The translations under genes were made by a program, and so were the position numbers. A stretch of 15,092 nt of DNA from an uncultured Erysipelotrichaceae bacterium (GTDB lineage Bacteria; Bacillota_I; Bacilli_A; RF39; UBA660): positions 1 through 15,092 of the forward strand of contig CACZSX010000033.1 of the NCBI GenBank assembly GCA_902783915.1, given 5' to 3'. This document shows, piece after piece, positions 13,281 through 15,092 of this stretch (position 1 is the first letter of the stretch; every line of letters starts with the position of its first letter). The notes below the pieces were generated by a model, which was not told where the DNA came from, did not search any database, and worked only from the letters and a program-made list of their open reading frames with translations.

Positions 13281-13541
13281 ATGAATAATATTAATACCTC
13301 TTCTATAGAAAGTGAGGAGAATTTGTTGGGAATATTAACTAAAAGAGAACATCAAGTCTTTGATTTATTGGTTCAAAATAAGACTACTAAAGAAATCGCA
13401 GATATGTTAAATATAAGTGAAAAAACAATTAGAAATCATATATCTAATGTAATGCAGAAACTTGGTGTAAAAGGAAGAACTGGAGCAGTAATCGAACTTT
13501 TAAAACTAGGAGAAATAAAATTTGAGAAAGTCACTAAGTGA
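13281..13541 (+). CDS. gerE: GerE-like LuxR-type HTH regulator (stand-alone DNA-binding domain)
   Basis: Up to 86 aa and consisting of little more than one LuxR C-terminal helix-turn-helix: LTKREHQVFDLLVQNKTTKEIADMLNISEKTIRNHISNVMQKLGVKGRTGAVIELLKLGEI (residues 19-79). This is strikingly close to B. subtilis GerE (74 aa), the late mother-cell regulator of spore coat genes; recalled shared stretches are LTKRE, KTTKEIA, ISEKT, RNHISN and MQKLGVKGR. The start is uncertain. ATG 13281 has no ribosome site, whereas TTG 13326 has GAGGAG (13314-13319) six bases upstream and would give a 71-aa protein. Whether the host sporulates cannot be told here, and GerE-like regulators also occur in non-spore-formers. 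The stop (TGA) lies within the gene's own terminator. Confidence 0.85.
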   Translation: MNNINTSSIESEENLLGILTKREHQVFDLLVQNKTTKEIADMLNISEKTIRNHISNVMQKLGVKGRTGAVIELLKLGEIKFEKVTK

Positions 13542-13548
13542 CTTTTTT
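13527..13548 (+). terminator. Intrinsic terminator of the GerE-like gene
   Basis: Perfect 8-bp stem AAAGTCAC (13527-13534) / GTGACTTT (13538-13545), loop TAA, then T's to 13548. The in-frame TGA stop (13539-13541) is in the 3' arm. Confidence 0.83.
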
Positions 13549-13568
13549 AGTAAATATTTAAAATAAAC

Positions 13569-13596
13569 TTGAAAATAGTATATAATGCGGTATAAT
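13569..13596 (+). promoter_or_regulatory. Promoter of the prepilin gene
   Basis: -35 TTGAAA (13569-13574), 16-nt spacer, -10 TATAAT (13591-13596). A second TATAAT at 13581-13586 is too close to this -35 to be its partner. The ribosome site AGAGAGGGAAG (13603-13613) follows. Confidence 0.65.
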
Positions 13597-13619
13597 AATA
13601 TAAGAGAGGGAAGTAATAT

Positions 13620-14000
13620 ATGAAGAATAAAAAGAGAAGAGCATTTACATTAGTTGAGTTATTAGCAGTAATAGTAATATTAGCTGTAGTATTAATAATA
13701 GCAATACCACAAATAATGAAAACAATACAAGCTAGTAGAGAAGGGGCAATGACAAATAGTATAAGATTAATAGCTAAAAATGCAGATAGCGATTATTTGA
13801 GTAAGCGCACAGTAAATGAAAATTATAATGGATCAAATATTCTATGTACAGACGTTGCAAAAATAAGTAGTGATTATGAAGATTGTACAATTTCTTATGA
13901 TTCTAATGGAGTAGCTACTGTAACAATAGTAGGAGCAAGTGATGGTAAGTTTAGTGGAATGACTTGTTCTGGAACAAAAGATGCTGTAACTTGCAATTAA
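13620..14000 (+). CDS. Type IV prepilin-like protein (N-terminal methylation motif)
   Basis: 126 aa. A short basic leader MKNKKRRA is followed by FTLVELLAVIVILAVVLIIAIPQI (9-32), the type III signal of prepilins: cleavage before Phe9, Glu13 at mature position 5, and a hydrophobic spine helix. The residue before the cut is Ala8 rather than the usual Gly, which prepilin peptidases tolerate less well. The C-terminal globular part (about 55-126) has four Cys (76, 89, 116, 125), allowing two disulfides. Family members build type IV pili, competence pseudopili or type II secretion pseudopili. No assembly ATPase, platform protein or prepilin peptidase is in the window, so it is an orphan here. It has its own promoter and terminator and a clear ribosome site, so it is a single-gene unit between gerE-like and gerM-like. 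Confidence 0.88.
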   Translation: MKNKKRRAFTLVELLAVIVILAVVLIIAIPQIMKTIQASREGAMTNSIRLIAKNADSDYLSKRTVNENYNGSNILCTDVAKISSDYEDCTISYDSNGVATVTIVGASDGKFSGMTCSGTKDAVTCN

Positions 14001-14008
14001 TACTGATT

Positions 14009-14033
14009 AAAAGACTTTTAAGTCTTTTTTTTT
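14009..14033 (+). terminator. Intrinsic terminator of the prepilin gene
   Basis: Stem AAAAGAC (14009-14015) / GTCTTTT (14022-14028), 6-nt loop, T-run to 14033. The inverted repeat extends two further pairs if the loop closes. It lies 8 nt after the stop. Confidence 0.83.
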
Positions 14034-14065
14034 AATATATTCATATTATTAATTAGAGGTGTGAT

Positions 14066-15022
14066 ATGTTAAAAAATATTACTATGAAAAGATTAGCAAT
14101 AGCGACAATTCTTTTATTTGTTTGTTTTTTATTTGTATTGTTTCCTAATAGTGAAGATGCAATAAATATAAAAGGAGAATCTGTAGAATATACAAATAGT
14201 AATCCTACACATGAAATATTTATGGTTAATAAAGATAATTATGTAGCAAGAACTAATGTATTATTAAATGAAAATGATACAGAAAAAAAAGTAAGAGAAA
14301 TCCTAGAGTATTTAATTATAGGCGGTAAAAAAGAAAGTAATATTCCTAATGGATTCAGAAGTATTATTCCTAGTGGTACAGAAATAAAAGATATTAAAAT
14401 TACAGATGGATTATTAAAAATTAATTTTTCAAAAGAAATATTAGATATTAGTGAAGAACTAGAAGAAAAGATGCTTGAATCTATAGTATATAGTTTAACA
14501 TCTATTGATGGAATAAAAGGAATTCTTATATATGTAGAAGATGATTTATTAACAGTACTTCCTAAAACAAAAACTAATTTACCAAATATTTTAAATAGGA
14601 ATATAGGTATTAATAAAGAATATGATTTAAATGATACAAAGAATATTACTAAAACAACAATATATTATGTTGCTAAAAATAATGATAATTATTATTATGT
14701 TCCAGTCACTAAAATAAATAATTCAAATAAAGATAAAGTAAAAGTAATAATAGATGAATTATCAAGTGGTCCAATATATGAAGATAATTTAATGAGTTTT
14801 ATGAATTTAAATACTAAATTAGAAAAATATGAATTAAAAAATGATAATATGTATTTAACATTTAATAATTACATATTAGATAATTTAGAAGATAAAAAAA
14901 TATTAGAAGAAGTAATATATTCAATAAGTTTATCAATTAGAGATAATTATAATGTTAAAGATGTTATATTCTTAGTTAATGATGAAGAAATAACAAAAAG
15001 TGTATTAAAAACTCTTGAATAA
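14066..15022 (+). CDS. gerM: Tandem GerMN-domain protein, GerM-like
   Basis: 318 aa. An N-terminal membrane anchor (about 9-27) is followed by an extracytoplasmic part with two similar domains. GerMN domain 1 spans about 50-166 (RTNVLLNE, REILEYLIIGG, IPSGTEIKDIKITDGLLKINFSKEI). GerMN domain 2 spans about 198-308 (IYYVAKNNDNYYYVPVT, IIDELSSGP, MYLTFNNYIL). Two GerMN domains in tandem are the layout of B. subtilis GerM, a lipoprotein needed for engulfment and germination through its interaction with the SpoIIIA-SpoIIQ channel. Here Cys20 is not in a good lipobox (LFVC), so a plain signal anchor is more likely. GerMN also occurs in non-spore envelope proteins (LpqB type), so a sporulation role is inference. 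The ATG follows AGAGGTG (14055-14061). The stop lies in the loop of the terminator. Confidence 0.83.
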   Translation: MLKNITMKRLAIATILLFVCFLFVLFPNSEDAINIKGESVEYTNSNPTHEIFMVNKDNYVARTNVLLNENDTEKKVREILEYLIIGGKKESNIPNGFRSIIPSGTEIKDIKITDGLLKINFSKEILDISEELEEKMLESIVYSLTSIDGIKGILIYVEDDLLTVLPKTKTNLPNILNRNIGINKEYDLNDTKNITKTTIYYVAKNNDNYYYVPVTKINNSNKDKVKVIIDELSSGPIYEDNLMSFMNLNTKLEKYELKNDNMYLTFNNYILDNLEDKKILEEVIYSISLSIRDNYNVKDVIFLVNDEEITKSVLKTLE

Positions 15023-15033
15023 AGAGTTTTTTT
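15008..15033 (+). terminator. Intrinsic terminator of the gerM-like gene
   Basis: Perfect 9-bp stem AAAACTCTT (15008-15016) / AAGAGTTTT (15022-15030), loop GAATA, T's to 15033. The TAA (15020-15022) begins in the loop. Confidence 0.83.
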
Positions 15034-15043
15034 GTTATATAAT
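15015..15043 (+). promoter_or_regulatory. Promoter of the tRNA gene, overlapping the gerM-like terminator
   Basis: -35 TTGAAT (15015-15020), 17-nt spacer, -10 TATAAT (15038-15043). The predicted start is near 15050, about 14 nt before the tRNA. The -35 lies in the loop of the upstream terminator hairpin. Confidence 0.65.
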
Positions 15044-15063
15044 CTATTTGTCTTTTGGGTTAT

Positions 15064-15092
15064 GTCCTCGTAGCTCAGCTGGATAGAGCAAT
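15064..15092 (+). tRNA. tRNA, 5' part only (probably Arg)
   Basis: The first 29 bases of a tRNA are present. They comprise acceptor 5' strand GTCCTCG (15064-15070), TA at positions 8-9, D-stem GCTC/GAGC (15073-15076 with 15086-15089) and D-loop AGCTGGATA with the conserved GG. The anticodon lies beyond the window. The start GTCCTCGTAGCTCAGCTGGA recalls Firmicutes tRNA-Arg, but the isotype is a guess. Confidence 0.85.

Noticed and set aside
13539..13553. Possible TGA readthrough (Trp code) extending the GerE-like protein
   Set aside because: Readthrough would add only a few residues before TAG, and all Trp codons in the recognised genes are TGG; TGA is best read as a stop.
1..15092. CRISPR array, insertion sequence, prophage or integrase
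   Set aside because: No regularly spaced repeats, transposase, integrase or phage structural genes were seen; the only tandem repeat is coding (4449-4586).

Overview
The window is very AT-rich (by eye roughly a quarter G+C), densely packed, and almost entirely on the + strand. Gene content (EzrA, Obg, a GerE-like regulator, a GerM-like protein, the rplU-prp-rpmA block) points to a low-GC Firmicutes/Bacilli lineage. The extreme AT bias and tight spacing suggest a reduced-genome, Mollicutes-adjacent group such as the uncultured gut Bacilli; this is inference, because no rRNA is present. Tryptophans in all recognised proteins are TGG and no gene needs TGA readthrough, so TGA appears to be a stop (code 11, not the mycoplasma code).

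Layout. 1-933: 3' part of ezrA (cell-division regulator). 977-1798: unrecognised membrane-anchored protein that may be a degenerate polysaccharide-deacetylase fold. 1858-3228: phosphomannomutase/phosphoglucomutase. 3225-3578 (minus): TIGR04086-type membrane protein, convergent with the mutase and sharing one bidirectional terminator. 3651-4247: DUF421/YetF membrane protein. 4326-4712: DUF1292-like protein carrying an unusual Cys/His-rich tandem-repeat insert. 4799-10311: a compact type VII secretion (T7SS) cassette made of essC, a YukD/EsaB ubiquitin-like gene and two WXG100-type small proteins, closed by a strong terminator. 10356-11360: rplU-prp-rpmA with its own sigma-A-type promoter and a structured L21-type leader. 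11409-13252: CYTH-like protein overlapping obg by one base. 13281-15022: GerE-like regulator, orphan prepilin and tandem-GerMN (GerM-like) protein. 15064-end: 5' part of a tRNA, probably Arg.

How it fits together. The T7SS cassette is the only obvious secretion machine. EssC is the hexameric motor, EsaB the small ubiquitin-like accessory, and the two helical-hairpin proteins the likely secreted pair. EsaA, EssA and EssB are absent here. The ribosomal block pairs Prp protease with an L27 that carries the cleavable N-terminal extension Prp removes. The gerE/gerM pair recalls the B. subtilis gerE-racE-gerM neighbourhood, with a pilin gene between them here.

Regulatory architecture is unusually legible. 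Ten intrinsic terminators can be drawn, and six contain the stop codon of the gene they end. Many genes start with a -10 box only 15-19 nt before the start codon followed directly by a GGTG/GAGG ribosome site, which gives very short 5' leaders. The rplU leader is the exception: it is about 90 nt long and structured. No CRISPR array, insertion sequence, prophage gene or integrase was seen.
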